DNA of 64,000 nt from Leptolyngbya sp. FACHB-261 (GCF_014696065.1 NZ_JACJPL010000013.1:124001-188000); one strand, 5' to 3'. Counted from the first letter of the stretch, positions 26,486-34,848 are shown. Program-made: numbers and translations. The notes: generated from the letters alone by a model not told the origin.

Positions 26486-27040
26486 ATGACCAGCATGTTC
26501 TCAATTCAGTCTGCTCCCATACTTCTGTTCCTCTTTGTGGCGTATCTGGCTACCCTGGTGTACCTTGCTGTCTATCAAGGCAGAAGGTTGAGCCCTCTCC
26601 GGTTTGCAATTCTCACCGCATTCGTGCTCTACCTCCTTGCTGTTCTGCATCTTGTGTTGTTCCCCATGCAGATTCGTATTGGCAACCCTTATTCAGAAAA
26701 TCTTTGGTACATTAACGCGATACCAATCCTCACTGCTGATCTTCACAGCTTCTTGTCAAGTATGCTGCTGATGGTTCCGCTTGGCGTGTTTCTCCCCTTG
26801 ATCTTCCCTTCATCCTCGTCTATCAAAACCATTGCACGGCGAACGTTCAAACTCTCCCTAGCCATCGAACTCACGCAGTTTCTTACCAACATGATCTTGG
26901 GGAGTGCTCGCCTTCCCGATGTGAATGATGTGATTGCAAATACGCTGGGCGGGGTACTGGGATATCTGCTGTTCAAACAGATGTCACGTATTGCAGCCAT
27001 TGACGAATTCTTCGATCGGGACGCACGTCCAACACGCTGA
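26486..27040 (+). CDS. VanZ-like membrane protein
   Basis: A 184-aa protein with four to five membrane helices and the VanZ layout: VLHLVLFPMQIR near residue 60, a loop with NAIPI, LLMVPLGVFLPLIF, IELTQFL and then GSARLPDVNDVIANTLGGVL, the most conserved motif (xxRxxDxxDxxxNTxG). VanZ proteins are linked to low-level teicoplanin resistance and to cell-envelope functions; the role here is open. Cassette gene, same strand as the array. Confidence 0.85.
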   Translation: MTSMFSIQSAPILLFLFVAYLATLVYLAVYQGRRLSPLRFAILTAFVLYLLAVLHLVLFPMQIRIGNPYSENLWYINAIPILTADLHSFLSSMLLMVPLGVFLPLIFPSSSSIKTIARRTFKLSLAIELTQFLTNMILGSARLPDVNDVIANTLGGVLGYLLFKQMSRIAAIDEFFDRDARPTR

Positions 27041-27108
27041 ACGAACGGTCAAAGCACATCCGCAGCGCATACGATGAGTACAAGCCTCTTCAGCAACTGC
27101 GGATGGTA

Positions 27109-27182
27109 GTCGAACAACCGTGGTGCAGCGCGCTTGTGGTGTCGCCAGGGTTATTAGCAGCCGCTGACCAAGATCGTTATGC
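27109..27182 (+). other. attC-like site
   Basis: GTCGAAC (27109-27115) and GTTATGC (27176-27182). GTGGTGCAGCGCGC pairs with GCAGCCGCTGACCA, with unpaired bases. A longer alternative would start with GCTGAAC at 27036, at the VanZ stop. Confidence 0.55.
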
Positions 27183-27223
27183 GGCTCGACTAGTCGGTGA
27201 GGACGCAACCGCAAGCTTACCCA

Positions 27224-28276
27224 TTAGTGCTCAGCAATGATGTGAGCCATCTTATAAACTAGAGCTAATCCATAGTCGTGTTTATCTCGGTTAACCAGTG
27301 CTGTGATTGTTGTGCTAAAACCTGCCAACCTTGAAAAATGAAATGCGGCGGCTGAATATCCTGGTCCTTCACCTGTGTGCCCCGTGACCTTCCCATAAGG
27401 TGATTCTGTATCTATAAATAGTCCTAACCCATATCCTAAATTCCCAAATAACGGGAATTTTCCTAGGCTGTAATTAGGGTGGGACATTTGTTCAACAAGT
27501 GGCGGGTCGAGAATCTGCCCCCTAAATATTGCATCTATGATCATTGCAAGTTCTGGCGCAGTAGAAATGAAAACACTGTGAGCAACCCAGGCTGGATGAT
27601 AGATGCGAGTTATATCTTGTAATTCATCTCCATTGAAAAAAGCGGAATAGCCTGAAGTCAGATGAAAACTATTATCTAAAGTTATTGGGACAAAAGATTT
27701 TTTCAAAGACAGAGGGCTGAAAATCACTTGATCTAAGAGCATCTGTATTGATAAACCTGTTGTTCTCTCAAGAATGCGTTTGAGTAACAGATAGCCAATA
27801 TTGAAATATCCCCATCCTTTGCCTGGTGCGAATTGTAGTCCTTGGGTCTGGGCAAGATCTAGAAACGTTTCTGTCGACCAAGGAGAGCTAGGATTGGCTT
27901 TGACAGCCTCAGAATAGGCAGGCACTCCGCTGTAATCTGACAGCCCACTGGTATGGCTAAGCAGTTGACGAAGTGTGATGGAGGTATCTAGAGAAAGATC
28001 AGTTAGGTAGGCATGTACAGGTGCGTCTAGTTCAAGCAATCTTTTTCCAACCAGGTATAGTGATGCCGTTGCTATCAGGCTTTTAGTGATGCTGTAGATA
28101 TAAAAACTGGCATCTGTAGACAGCAACCCTTCATGATCTTTGTTTTCACAGCCAATTCCTGTTTCGAGAAAAGCCTGGCCATTGATATGTACAGCGATCG
28201 CAGCACCAGGAGTCTGAGATTTAATAAGGGATTGTTGGACAACTAATTTGAGTTGCTCCCGAAGGTCTTGATCCAC
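27224..28276 (-). CDS. Serine beta-lactamase / D-Ala-D-Ala carboxypeptidase family protein
   Basis: About 350 aa. The class C-like penicillin-binding fold has SxxK at S62-ITK (YSITKSL), Tyr157-F-Asn159 (YFNIGY) and HTGEGPG in place of KTG. No signal peptide is visible, so it may be a cytoplasmic esterase or peptidase rather than a beta-lactamase. The frame is open up to 28390, but that part is attC-like sequence; I prefer the GTG at 28276. It reads against the array. Confidence 0.8.
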   Translation of the reverse strand: MDQDLREQLKLVVQQSLIKSQTPGAAIAVHINGQAFLETGIGCENKDHEGLLSTDASFYIYSITKSLIATASLYLVGKRLLELDAPVHAYLTDLSLDTSITLRQLLSHTSGLSDYSGVPAYSEAVKANPSSPWSTETFLDLAQTQGLQFAPGKGWGYFNIGYLLLKRILERTTGLSIQMLLDQVIFSPLSLKKSFVPITLDNSFHLTSGYSAFFNGDELQDITRIYHPAWVAHSVFISTAPELAMIIDAIFRGQILDPPLVEQMSHPNYSLGKFPLFGNLGYGLGLFIDTESPYGKVTGHTGEGPGYSAAAFHFSRLAGFSTTITALVNRDKHDYGLALVYKMAHIIAEH

Positions 28277-28337
28277 AGTAAAGTACTTGAATACACAGTA
28301 GTTCAGTTTGTATGGTAGGGGTTGTGTTGTGATCGCC

Positions 28338-28424
28338 GCGTAACAACGCGCTGAACCGGAGCGGGATATAGGTCGTCTGCTAAGTTGCAAATATTGTCGC
28401 CATCCGGTTGCTTCGATGTTAGCC
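28338..28424 (+). other. attC-like site
   Basis: GCGTAAC (28338-28344) and GTTAGCC (28418-28424), 87 nt. GCTGAACCGGA pairs with TCCGGTTGCTT. The second long copy of the dispersed repeat starts at its crossover point. Confidence 0.85.
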
Positions 28425-28680
28425 TACTCAGGTTGTGGGTGAGAACATAATCTAGAGCTTGTCTGCTGAATTTGAGAAGGTGTTGCAGGGTCAACCGTGT
28501 AAATCTCGTTGAGCTACTCGTTCACACCACCAGCATCGTCTTAGGTATTTATTACTTTGGCGACCTCCGATGTATTTCCGCAGTCGCGGATGTTATTTCT
28601 GAGTACTCCGATGTTATTTCGGCGGTCGCCGTTGTTGATTCCAGTTCTGTCAAAGCAACAAACCCCAACAAACTCACCAG
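28419..28680 (+). repeat. Dispersed cassette repeat, shorter long copy
   Basis: Begins TTAGCCTACTCAGGTTGTGG and shares GAACATAATCTAGAGCTTGT, AACCGTGTAAATCTCGTTGAG and GGTATTTATTACTTTGG with the copy at 23151. The tandem block here (about 28558-28650) has only four or so 21-bp units, against ~13 in the other copy. The closing segment GTTGTTGATTCCAGT is shared. Confidence 0.85.
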
Positions 28681-28766
28681 TGGAAACACAGCGGAAAGTT
28701 TCAGTCCAGGAATAGTTATGCCGCTGAATTTCGGCGGAGGCGTGATCGCAAGCTGATCTGTTAGTG
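28663..28766 (+). other. Weak attC-like site
   Basis: CCCCAAC (28663-28669) and GTTAGTG (28760-28766), 104 nt. Inner arms pair partly. Some boundary is expected here because unrelated cassette sequence follows. Confidence 0.4.
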
Positions 28767-28853
28767 ACTATGTTTTCGAGGAACTAGCTTTCCTGAAATA
28801 CGTCTTAAGAAGGCGAATGCTTTCATTAGTAAAACATTGCTAAGGTGCTCACA

Positions 28854-29318
28854 ATGAATTCAAAGCAATTAGTGGTCTTAACGGGCAGTGTTGCTCTGGT
28901 ATCAGCGGGTGCGATCACTGGTGTCCAATCTTTCAAAAACGAAGCTCCTGTTACTGAAATCAATGCTAATTATGAAGAACGCGTACGACAAGCCACTGCC
29001 ACTGCCTTAACTCAACGAATCGCCCAAGTGGAAGTTGAAAAAGTTCTTCAGGGCGAAATATTTATGGAAGACGCACCTGTGATCACTCAGTTGAAAGAAC
29101 AGCAATCCAGTCTTGAAAAACGCCTTACCCAGTTACAACCAGATAGCAGCCAAAGTGCAATTGTCGTCGTTACCGCTAGTGCTATCGAGTCTAAAATTGC
29201 TGATTTAGAAGTGCTCTACGCGCAAGACCAAGCGAAGTTTTCTGATTCTCACCCAGCGTTGCAGGTGCGTAAAGCTCAAATCGAAGCCCTGCGCCAACGC
29301 CTGACCACGCTACAGTAG
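28854..29318 (+). CDS. Membrane-anchored or secreted coiled-coil protein
   Basis: A 154-aa protein of unknown function. Residues 1-30 (MNSKQLVVLTGSVALVSAGA and on) look like an N-terminal membrane anchor or signal. The rest is polar and helical with heptad-like spacing (VITQLKEQQSSLEKRLTQLQ and EALRQRLTTLQ), predicted coiled coil. LYAQDQAKFSDSHPALQVRK resembles linkers of Wzc-like chain-length proteins. ATG 28854 is preferred over 28845. Cassette gene followed by an attC-like site. Confidence 0.7.
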   Translation: MNSKQLVVLTGSVALVSAGAITGVQSFKNEAPVTEINANYEERVRQATATALTQRIAQVEVEKVLQGEIFMEDAPVITQLKEQQSSLEKRLTQLQPDSSQSAIVVVTASAIESKIADLEVLYAQDQAKFSDSHPALQVRKAQIEALRQRLTTLQ

Positions 29319-29351
29319 CAAGGATACTGATTTGACAAAAGTTGTGCGGCG

Positions 29352-29438
29352 GCATAGCAATTCGCTTGGAGCAGATTGCCGAAAGCTGCTGGTATTGAGT
29401 TCAAGTCTTCTTGCAGCCGCTTAAGCGAACCGTTGTGC
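29352..29438 (+). other. attC-like site
   Basis: GCATAGC (29352-29358) and GTTGTGC (29432-29438), 87 nt. TTCGCTTGGAGCAGATTGC pairs with GCAGCCGCTTAAGCGAA very well, although the outer 7-mers have one mismatch. Confidence 0.8.
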
Positions 29439-29689
29439 TGCTATCCTTGCTAGCTCCATGTCAATTATGAGATAAGTCTTTCTTAGTTGAACTGTCACGT
29501 CTCTCGGTAAATGGCAGGAATTTCGGCTCTTGCGCTCTTTTGGTGAAAATGGACTCGACCTCTCGTTCTTTTCGTGTGGAATCTGGATTTCAAGCTGCTC
29601 AAAAACCTAAATCACCTAAAGTGCGTAAGAGCCAAAATGGTTTGAAACTCGACAAATGTCACTCTGAGTTCTTTGAGGATGAAAAAAAG

Positions 29690-31081
29690 CTACTTTGGTT
29701 GATACTGCAAAATCCACACACCCTGATTCTTATGAGAGATGTAAATGTAGCCTCGGCGATCGACCAACACATCTTCGGTTTGCACAACTAGCCGATCTTC
29801 TGGAATCGGACCATATCGTTTTTCGGGATCAGGCGGAATAAAAAAGCCGATTTCTCGTGGTAGACGTGGTTTAGAAACATCAAAGATTCGCAAACCCGCA
29901 TTGAAGTAAGTCAGGTACAACAGATCACCTTGCTGCTGCACATCTGGATTGTGGAGTAGATGATTGATGTTGTGCGGTCCCTGCCAACCTCCCTTCTCGG
30001 AAAAGTCACTGTAGCCGTAACCATCCGGTGGCATAGGACGCGGTAGAACTGACAGTAGGAAAGGATTTGCCGGATCACGAATGTCCACGATCGAGGCATG
30101 GGCAGCCGCTCCGCCACCGTAGGAAACATCTTCAGAGTTGACGTAAGCAATGCCTTTTTCTGGCAGCGGCAATACGCTGTGCACCCCAAAGCGGGCATGG
30201 AATGGTGGACTGAAGGGCAACCGTCCAACTTGACGCGGTTTTGAGACATCGCTGATGTCTAGTACAACCATTCCCGCTGCCCCGTAGGAGAGGTAGGCTA
30301 AGTTCCCGACAACATAGGGTGGTCCATGATGAGAAACATGCATTGCACCAGGCTTTTCACCCCCTGCGGTATGTTGTCCTGGAACCCACCACCGTCCCGT
30401 CTCACGCGGTTTCTCAGGATTACTAATATCCACAATTACGTAGATATTGCCATCATATCCTGGCATTCCGGCTGCCAGATGAATGTAACGTCCACCCGCG
30501 TAGAAGTTGCGATGGGTACCTGTGCCGCCTGTGCGAAATTGTCCCAACCGCTTTGGATTCACCGGGTCTTGAATATCCCAAATCAGAACGCCCTCATCAA
30601 ACGCTTGTTGGTTCCCGCCAAAATTAGGAAAGATTTTCTCCAAAGCCGTGATCATGGTGTTCCCAGACACTTCCATTTGCAGTGTCCAGGTATTCCTGGG
30701 CCCCTCTAGGAATTTGGCAACTCTAGGTTGGGTTGGATCGGTCACATCCACAATCGACCAGCCAGAGTGCCAGGAGGGTCCGGTATAGAGATACCAACGT
30801 CCTTGACGCTCTCGAATCGACAGCTTGAATGCGGGTCTATCTGCCATGTCACAGTAGCCAACGACACGCACATTGTGAGCAATGGGTTCAGCCTGCCGTT
30901 TGAAGGACTGGCTGAAATGACCGCGTTGTGGTGTTTCTTGTAGGTAGGAACGGTTGAGAATTGTGGGCTGATCAACCATTTGAGCGGGTTGTTGAGCCGC
31001 TGCTTTTTTGCCCAGCACCGCACTGGTAAACCCGGCTGCTGTGAGGGCAAAGAATGATCGACGATCGCAAAAACCACACAT
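29690..31081 (-). CDS. LVIVD-repeat protein with Tat signal
   Basis: A 463-aa exported protein. The N-terminus CDRRSFFALTAAGFTSAV has the twin-arginine pattern and a hydrophobic core ending near AAAQ. The body contains LVIVD-type beta-propeller repeats: WSIVDVTDPTQPRVAKFLEG, GVLIWDIQDPVNPKRLGQF, YVIVDISNPEKPRETGRW, MVVLDISDVSKPRQVGRL, and ASIVDIRDPANP. Function unknown; members are surface or periplasmic propellers. It reads against the array and is by far the longest protein in it. Confidence 0.85.
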   Translation of the reverse strand: MCGFCDRRSFFALTAAGFTSAVLGKKAAAQQPAQMVDQPTILNRSYLQETPQRGHFSQSFKRQAEPIAHNVRVVGYCDMADRPAFKLSIRERQGRWYLYTGPSWHSGWSIVDVTDPTQPRVAKFLEGPRNTWTLQMEVSGNTMITALEKIFPNFGGNQQAFDEGVLIWDIQDPVNPKRLGQFRTGGTGTHRNFYAGGRYIHLAAGMPGYDGNIYVIVDISNPEKPRETGRWWVPGQHTAGGEKPGAMHVSHHGPPYVVGNLAYLSYGAAGMVVLDISDVSKPRQVGRLPFSPPFHARFGVHSVLPLPEKGIAYVNSEDVSYGGGAAAHASIVDIRDPANPFLLSVLPRPMPPDGYGYSDFSEKGGWQGPHNINHLLHNPDVQQQGDLLYLTYFNAGLRIFDVSKPRLPREIGFFIPPDPEKRYGPIPEDRLVVQTEDVLVDRRGYIYISHKNQGVWILQYQPK

Positions 31082-31409
31082 AATTTACCTGTCTTGAGTA
31101 CAACCTGAATAGAACAATTAGACACCTTCAGCAAGCGATTGAATCACAACCTGATTGGTTTGTAGAAACGGTATGAGCAAATGATTTCGGCTTCTGTTAT
31201 AGCTCACGTCTTCGGCGGGTGATGCTAATGCTAAAAGAAACTTTTCAACTCGTCCATCCTCAATTAACCTCAGTACCCAGCGGATAGATCTCGTAGCTCT
31301 CTCCACAAGTCACACTTAGAATTTTGCTGTCATTTAAAGTTGTCCTTGTTCTTAAAAGTGATCACTATGTTATGTGTTTGATCGTACATCTGAGTCGTCT
31401 GCGTATTGA

Positions 31410-31520
31410 ATCTGAAAATATGCGGAAAGATTCTGCCTATCTACTTGACTTATGGTGTTATACGGAAAGCATCCGCCTACACCACTATAGAGGTGTGATA
31501 CGGAAACTTTCAGTTCAATA
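31410..31520 (+). promoter_or_regulatory. Repeated motif with mutually exclusive hairpins
   Basis: Three copies of a TRCGGAAA motif start at 31421, 31461 and 31499, spaced 40 and 38 bp. ACACC (31479-31483) can pair with GGTGT at 31454-31458 (reinforced by CGGA/TCCG) or with GGTGT at 31492-31496. This could be a regulator-binding array or a switching leader for the gene at 31593. Otherwise nothing is seen in 31082-31592. Confidence 0.35.
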
Positions 31521-31592
31521 ATAATTAGCCTGGTAAAATTGCTAAACAATGCCTCACTTGTAAGCTGTGTGCAGTCAGAGTAGGAGTAAGTA

Positions 31593-32405
31593 GTGGAATC
31601 AACGTTCTTGCTTCACAAGCCAGTCAGTTACGGAAGCTCCTTTGCAAACTCCCTCTTCTTGATCATGCTTTTACCCCACATCATCGCTGGGGCGATCGCA
31701 CCGATCTCGGCTATTGTGGCCTTCACAGCGCGAAAGGGAAGCAAATCACACGTGCGCTCCGGACGCCTTTTCGCTTGGTCGATGGTCACCGTGGCGCTCA
31801 CGGGTATCCTGCTCGACGTGGTTCGACTCTGCTTTTTCGTACAAGAAAATCATACGAAATATGCAGGCTACTCCATGCCCAGCACCTGTCCGGCACGCCT
31901 AGGCTTTCTGTTTGTGGGTCTCTGTATTCTCTACATTTTACGAGAGGTCACACCGCCGCGTGTATTCCGTCGGCAGTCCAGAGAGACGGTTGCCACAGTG
32001 GTGCCCAGCCTGCTCGTTGCGACCGGACTAGTACTCACGCTCATCACCGCTTTGCGACTCAATCCGTGGACTGGTGCACTGTGGATGATCTGGACGTTCA
32101 TTCTCATTGTTATCGTCATGGCACGAACAACTTCGTCCTCGGACAATAACCGTGCGACGGATGTGGCGCGACATCGCTTTGGCATGAGCTGCTTGGCAGC
32201 ATTCAGTTGGTGGGGCGCGCTTCAGGGGTTTGGGCCAGCGATCGCCATCGCGATCAAGGGCGACGATCTGTCTACCAGCGCCTATCTGGGCAACCAGCCT
32301 GGTCCGTTTTCGCCAGCGTTTTTTCTCTTCCTCGTCAGCTGGGCACCGTTCTTTCTCCTCGCAGCATATCTGATTCGCCGCTCCACTAAGTTGCGTCACA
32401 TCTAA
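31593..32405 (+). CDS. Multi-pass membrane protein (DUF2306-like)
   Basis: A 270-aa protein with seven or eight hydrophobic segments. The start MLLPHIIAGAIAPISAIVAF, followed by RKGSKSHVRSGRLFAWSMVT, resembles DUF2306-type proteins, where a His in the first helix and a KGxxxHRxxGR loop recur. GTG start behind AGGAG. Function unknown. The stop codon lies in the next attC-like site. Confidence 0.65.
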   Translation: MESTFLLHKPVSYGSSFANSLFLIMLLPHIIAGAIAPISAIVAFTARKGSKSHVRSGRLFAWSMVTVALTGILLDVVRLCFFVQENHTKYAGYSMPSTCPARLGFLFVGLCILYILREVTPPRVFRRQSRETVATVVPSLLVATGLVLTLITALRLNPWTGALWMIWTFILIVIVMARTTSSSDNNRATDVARHRFGMSCLAAFSWWGALQGFGPAIAIAIKGDDLSTSAYLGNQPGPFSPAFFLFLVSWAPFFLLAAYLIRRSTKLRHI

Positions 32406-32483
32406 CTAGGCCACTGCAGCAAACGATCTAAGCACGATGATGCTGAGTTACGCTTTACTTATCGCCGAGTTCAACCGTTAGAT
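32400..32483 (+). other. attC-like site
   Basis: ATCTAAC (32400-32406) pairs perfectly with GTTAGAT (32477-32483). Inner pairing is weaker than elsewhere. 84 nt. Confidence 0.65.
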
Positions 32484-32551
32484 CAACGCATAAAATAATT
32501 ATTGTCGGCACTATTTTCTACAGGTTTTGAAAGGACTTTACAAGAAATGCC

Positions 32552-32878
32552 ATGATGAACCAAGAAACTCCCCCACAAAACGTCATTGACTGTTTGCAGA
32601 TCATCTTGGATGCTACTGTTTCAAACGATTATGATCTTTTTACCACGGTAGGTAATTCATCTTACAAAGCAGGCATTACCAAGCAAATGTTTGAAGGTGT
32701 TAGTGAACAGATTGCTCCACGTATGTTAGAGGGATATACAACCGCTTATCTTGGTCATTTGAAACAACTTCACTATCAAATCTATTTGTGGAAGCTAAGC
32801 TTTGAAGATGATGGAGACGAGTTTGTAATACGCATGACTATGGATAGAGACAAAGTCGCTGGGATTTTGATCGCGTGA
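32552..32878 (+). CDS. Hypothetical small cassette protein
   Basis: A 108-aa soluble protein I do not recognise. It has an N-terminal helix (NVIDCLQIILDATVSNDYDL), a basic loop, and a C-terminal strand pair (HYQIYLWKLSFEDDGDEFVI). The layout of one helix then an alpha/beta body is compatible with an NTF2-like fold, but that is a guess. ATG 32552 or 32555 could start it. Single-gene cassette between two attC-like sites. Confidence 0.7.
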   Translation: MMNQETPPQNVIDCLQIILDATVSNDYDLFTTVGNSSYKAGITKQMFEGVSEQIAPRMLEGYTTAYLGHLKQLHYQIYLWKLSFEDDGDEFVIRMTMDRDKVAGILIA

Positions 32879-32909
32879 CGCCTATGTCGGAAACATGCTG
32901 TAAGGCACG

Positions 32910-32994
32910 ATATAACAAATCGTTGCAATGGCGGAATAGACCTAACCACTTGTGATGCTGAGGTTTTAGCCGCTGTTGAACTCAATCGTTATGC
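32910..32994 (+). other. attC-like site
   Basis: ATATAAC (32910-32916) and GTTATGC (32988-32994), 85 nt. GTTGCAATGGCGG pairs with GCCGCTGTTGAAC. Inner arms are stronger than the outer 7-mers. Confidence 0.75.
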
Positions 32995-33071
32995 AGCACA
33001 GCAATTCCCTCCTGAAAGGCCGCCCATCCCCTTGATCAGCTAGTCATGTCAATATCCAATGCTCAGAATGC

Positions 33072-33118
33072 TTGACATGCCATACATCACAGCCTATCAT
33101 TCAACTATATGGTTGAAT
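33072..33118 (+). promoter_or_regulatory. Promoter with operator over the ArsR-family start codon
   Basis: TTGACA (33072-33077), a 17-bp spacer and TATCAT (33095-33100) make a near-consensus sigma-70 promoter. ATTCAAC (33099-33105) and GTTGAAT (33112-33118) form a perfect inverted repeat whose centre contains the ATG at 33109. Transcription should start around 33106-33108, giving a leaderless or nearly leaderless mRNA. The repeat is the obvious site for autorepression by the encoded ArsR-type protein. Confidence 0.7.
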
Positions 33119-33432
33119 CGAGTGTTGCTCTCGATATGATTTTTGGTGCTCTCGCCGACGCGACGCGGAGAGACATCCTTAAGCGTGTATCGAGAGGAAA
33201 ACACACCATAAGCGAATTAGCGGAACCGTATGCCATGTCTTTAGCAGCGGTTGCAAAGCACATCAGCGTGCTTGAGAAAGCAGGACTCGTGACCAAGTGT
33301 CGAAGTGGTAAGGAGAAAGTTATTCATGTCGAACCAAAGACAATCAAACTAGCTGCAGCGCACCTCAGCGAATATGAAAAAGTATGGGGTGCCCGCTTCG
33401 ATGCCTTGGAACAATTGTTAGAAGAAAATTGA
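33109..33432 (+). CDS. ArsR-family transcriptional regulator
   Basis: A 107-aa winged-helix regulator. ALADATRRDILKRVSRGKHT leads into the helix-turn-helix (ISELAEPYAMSLAAVAKHIS), then VLEKAGLVTKCRSGKEKVIH forms the wing. No metal-binding Cys pair is present in the usual places, as in the subgroup paired with SRPBCC proteins. It probably represses its own operon through the palindrome at its start codon. The next gene begins 19 bp downstream. Confidence 0.88.
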   Translation: MVESSVALDMIFGALADATRRDILKRVSRGKHTISELAEPYAMSLAAVAKHISVLEKAGLVTKCRSGKEKVIHVEPKTIKLAAAHLSEYEKVWGARFDALEQLLEEN

Positions 33433-33451
33433 CTAGTAGGAGCACAATTGT

Positions 33452-33931
33452 ATGGCACATCTGAAAGTAACGGTCCCAGAAAATTCACAGAATATCTTGG
33501 GCACCGTCACAATCAATGCTTCATTAGAAAAAGTATTTGAAGCATACGTCAAAGAGGAGCTCTTCGCTAAATGGTGGTGTCGCGGTAATTCGATGAAAGT
33601 TTACCATTTTGATTGCAAAGACGGCGGGAGCTGGCATATTGCCGAGCAATCAGAAAACGGCAATGAGTATGAATTCACTGGCTGTTTTCACGAAGTAGCT
33701 AAAAACAGACGTATTGTGCAGACGTTTGAATTTTTAGGGATGCCAGAGCGTGGACACGTCATGCTGGAAAAAGCCGAGTTTGTGGCTATTAACGAACATA
33801 CAACTGAGATTCGTACACACAGCACCGCAATGACTCAAGAAGACCGTGACGGCATGGTTGCAAGCGGAATGGAAAGCGGTTGGAGTCAGTCAGTTGAAGC
33901 CCTCGGCAAGCTTTTAGAATCAGAAAATTAA
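33452..33931 (+). CDS. SRPBCC (AHSA1-like) domain protein
   Basis: A 159-aa ligand-binding START/SRPBCC-fold protein. TVTINASLEKVFEAYVKEEL, FAKWWCRGN, DGGSWHIAEQSENGNEYEF and GMESGWSQSVEALGKLL follow the AHSA1/CalC pattern. Genes of this type commonly sit directly after an ArsR-type regulator, as here. The ligand is unknown. Likely co-transcribed with the regulator and with the DUF1428 gene 111 bp downstream. Confidence 0.87.
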   Translation: MAHLKVTVPENSQNILGTVTINASLEKVFEAYVKEELFAKWWCRGNSMKVYHFDCKDGGSWHIAEQSENGNEYEFTGCFHEVAKNRRIVQTFEFLGMPERGHVMLEKAEFVAINEHTTEIRTHSTAMTQEDRDGMVASGMESGWSQSVEALGKLLESEN

Positions 33932-34042
33932 TTACAACCTGCTTTTTTGAAAGACCAGTCTTGGTTAGAAGCTAGCGACTTCAAAGAGTCAATTCAGCAA
34001 AGCATTGCAATTAATTTAGTCAAAATTGAGAGGTGAAACTCA

Positions 34043-34405
34043 ATGTTTTACGTCGATGGCTTTGTTATAGCTGTACCTACAGCCAACAAGGAAATTTACC
34101 AACAGCATGCAGAAGCTGCGGCTATTGTGTTTAAGGAATATGGTGCATTAAAGTTGGTCGAGTGCTGGGGTGACGATGTTCCAGAAGGGGAAGTTACTTC
34201 ATTTCCTATGGCAGTTAAGCGCAAAGAAGATGAGACTGTCTGTTTCTCCTGGATTGTTTGGCCTTCACGCGAAATTAGAGACGAAGGTATGGAGAAAGTC
34301 ATGGCAGATCCACGTATGAAGCCAGAAACCAATCCAGCTATTGAGATGGTGTTCGATGGAAAACGAATGCTCTATGGTGGCTTCCAGATGATAGTTGATG
34401 CATAG
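34043..34405 (+). CDS. DUF1428 family protein
   Basis: A 120-aa protein covering the whole DUF1428 fold: MFYVDGFVIAVPTANKEIYQ, GALKLVECWGDDVPEGEVTS, FSWIVWPSREIRDEGMEKV and FDGKRMLYGGFQMIVDA. The fold is a dimeric alpha/beta barrel similar to antibiotic monooxygenases; function unknown. It often occurs with ArsR and SRPBCC genes, which supports a three-gene operon in one cassette. Confidence 0.9.
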   Translation: MFYVDGFVIAVPTANKEIYQQHAEAAAIVFKEYGALKLVECWGDDVPEGEVTSFPMAVKRKEDETVCFSWIVWPSREIRDEGMEKVMADPRMKPETNPAIEMVFDGKRMLYGGFQMIVDA

Positions 34406-34441
34406 ATTAAACTATGTGTTCTTGAGTTAACTGGAGACACT

Positions 34442-34530
34442 GCATAACGTTCCGCTTGCACACCGACTGTACTGAATTGGTTAATTGAAAACCAAAGGTT
34501 ACTAGTGGCAGGTGAAGCGGAACGTTATAT
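34442..34530 (+). other. attC-like site
   Basis: GCATAAC (34442-34448) and GTTATAT (34524-34530), 89 nt. ATAACGTTCCGCTTGCACACC pairs with GGTGAAGCGGAACGTTAT almost perfectly, making this the strongest stem in the array. Confidence 0.9.
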
Positions 34531-34730
34531 GGCTTGTTTTATTAGGTGTGGCAGTTATTAAAAAGCAGTTATTAAAAAGATGTCCACGAATGTTTGAAAA
34601 TTAAGTTTAGCTTGAGCCTCTAAATCAGCGCTTGATACCTAAATATCGTTCGTTTTCATACATTACAAGCTCGGCATCCAGTCAATCAGATATTATACTG
34701 CTCTAAGATTAAGGCCACTCGACAGACAGA

Positions 34731-34848
34731 GTGAGGAAAGCTGACCGTCTTTTCCAATTAGTGAATCTCATCAAATCTCACCAACCTATTACAGCAGAGC
34801 AACTAGCCGAGCGGATTGGTGTTTCTGTGCGTACAATTTACCGCATCG
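34731..34848 (+). pseudogene. N-terminal fragment of a WYL/YafY-type regulator
   Basis: From GTG 34731: RKADRLFQLVNLIKSHQPIT, then AEQLAERIGVSVRTIYR, a clean HTH_11 domain as in WYL-domain regulators. It is cut exactly where the next attC-like site begins; the effector domain (~250 aa) is missing. The remaining frame runs through the attC and stops. It may make a 55-60 residue DNA-binding peptide or nothing. Confidence 0.7.

Noticed and set aside
28277-28390. N-terminal extension of the serine hydrolase
   Set aside because: It would translate the attC-like site; no homology is expected there.
29540-29791. 83-codon plus-strand frame
   Set aside because: It overlaps the 3' end of the LVIVD gene on the other strand and resembles no family; too weak to call.
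30326-30943. Plus-strand frames inside the LVIVD gene
   Set aside because: They are antisense shadows of a clear repeat protein.
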